A stretch of DNA of 64,000 nt from Rhizobium chutanense (GTDB lineage Bacteria > Pseudomonadota > Alphaproteobacteria > Rhizobiales > Rhizobiaceae), in assembly GCF_002531935.1 (NCBI RefSeq), contig NZ_NWSV01000016.1:1-64000 (forward strand). The letters run 5' to 3'. Under the pieces are notes generated by a model. It did no database searches. It worked only from the letters and a program-made list of their open reading frames with translations, and was not told the DNA's origin. Position 1 is the stretch's first letter. Each line of letters starts with the position of its first letter. Both the position numbers and the translations under genes were made by a program. Of this stretch, positions 63,510 to 64,000 are shown piece by piece.

Positions 63510-64000
63510 ATGTTTCTGGTTAACAGCCATTCCGACTATCGTCAGGCGCTCGACCCGCGCGACGCCGAAATCCTCGGCCTGGATGCCGCAAACGCCGTCG
63601 AGCGCCATTTGAGCTTCCGGGAAAACCATGCGGAGACGCCTCTGGTGACTCTGCCGGCATTGGCCGCCGAAATCGGTGTCGCCTCGATCCACATCAAGGA
63701 TGAAGGCCACCGGCTCGGCCTCGGCAGCTTCAAGGCGCTTGGCGGCGCCTATGCCGTGATCCGGCTCGTCCTCGATGAAGCCTCACATCGGCTCGGCCGC
63801 ACAATCGATATCTCGGAATTGCACTCTTCGACTGTCCGCGAAATCGCCGGGACGATGACGGTCGCCTGCGCCACCGACGGCAATCACGGCCGCTCGGTGG
63901 CCCAGGGTGCGCAGCTGGTGGGCGCCCGGGCGGCAATCTTTGTTCATTCCGGTGTCAGCGACGAACGTGTCGCCGCCATCGCCCGCTTCGGCGCCGAGAT
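63510..64000 (+). CDS. Diaminopropionate ammonia-lyase (5' part, cut by window end)
   Basis: The visible 163 residues match the PLP-dependent diaminopropionate ammonia-lyase/threonine-dehydratase-like family: HAETPLVTLPALAAEIGVAS, the PLP lysine in GLGSFKALGGAYAV near residue 74, and TVACATDGNHGRSVAQGAQL near 130. The enzyme splits 2,3-diaminopropionate to pyruvate and ammonia. The reading frame is open at position 64000. It is divergent from an Lrp-type regulator. Confidence 0.85.
   Translation, partial: MFLVNSHSDYRQALDPRDAEILGLDAANAVERHLSFRENHAETPLVTLPALAAEIGVASIHIKDEGHRLGLGSFKALGGAYAVIRLVLDEASHRLGRTIDISELHSSTVREIAGTMTVACATDGNHGRSVAQGAQLVGARAAIFVHSGVSDERVAAIARFGAE

Overview
The window looks like chromosomal DNA of a Rhizobium-like alphaproteobacterium (Rhizobiaceae). 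The evidence is high GC, a CcrM-type GANTC methylase, a housekeeping block ppdK / smc / dsbA-like / DUF721 / mutY / ccrM, a ribose-type ABC cassette, and many short palindromic intergenic repeats of the kind common in rhizobial genomes. No database search was possible, so names rest on motifs read from the translations; species is not assigned.

Layout. 0.2-6.7 kb: an M19 dipeptidase, then a leftward set pspA - yiaA/B-like - giant fused MFS/acyltransferase/acyl-ligase protein, divergent from a TetR regulator whose promoter region carries three copies of TGAAC-N3-GTTCA. 7.1-8.6 kb: an SDR enzyme and a DUF5710-like protein. 8.7-16.2 kb: a defence block, with a DUF4268/PD-(D/E)XK-type protein divergent from a complete type I restriction-modification operon hsdM-hsdS-hsdR. 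16.2-18.3 kb: a secreted unknown, then an MNT nucleotidyltransferase plus frameshifted HEPN partner lying between a decayed tRNA-Gln copy and an intact tRNA-Gln(TTG). 18.4-24.7 kb: MBL hydrolase, DCC thiol protein, Rossmann/DUF4166 fusion, DUF1499 protein and small unknowns.

24.8-43.2 kb: ppdK, a roughly 1 kb gap holding a structured terminator or small-RNA candidate, smc and a DsbA-like lipoprotein; then an apparent insertion (parDE, an antitoxin remnant, a LacI-controlled ribose-type ABC transporter and a divergent RbsD/FucU mutarotase); then DUF721, mutY, a HAD phosphatase, an NTF2-like protein and ccrM. 43.5-45.8 kb is accessory: small unknowns, one AT-rich, and a broken IS1595-type transposase.

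45.9-64 kb: a NIPSNAP/ABM pair divergent from an ArsR-like regulator; a run of small secreted proteins, two with VGTGGS repeats; a chemotaxis receptor; LysR with a divergent MFS exporter; a HAD phosphatase; an orphan HipB-like regulator; a lipoprotein; the tight run thrC - M16 peptidase - GNAT - membrane EAL phosphodiesterase; an Lrp regulator; and the start of a diaminopropionate ammonia-lyase cut by the window end.

The most unusual items are the VGTGGS-repeat secreted cluster, the triple TetR operator over an envelope-stress/phospholipid operon, the tRNA-Gln-bounded MNT/HEPN unit, and the orphan HipB-like gene with twin operators.
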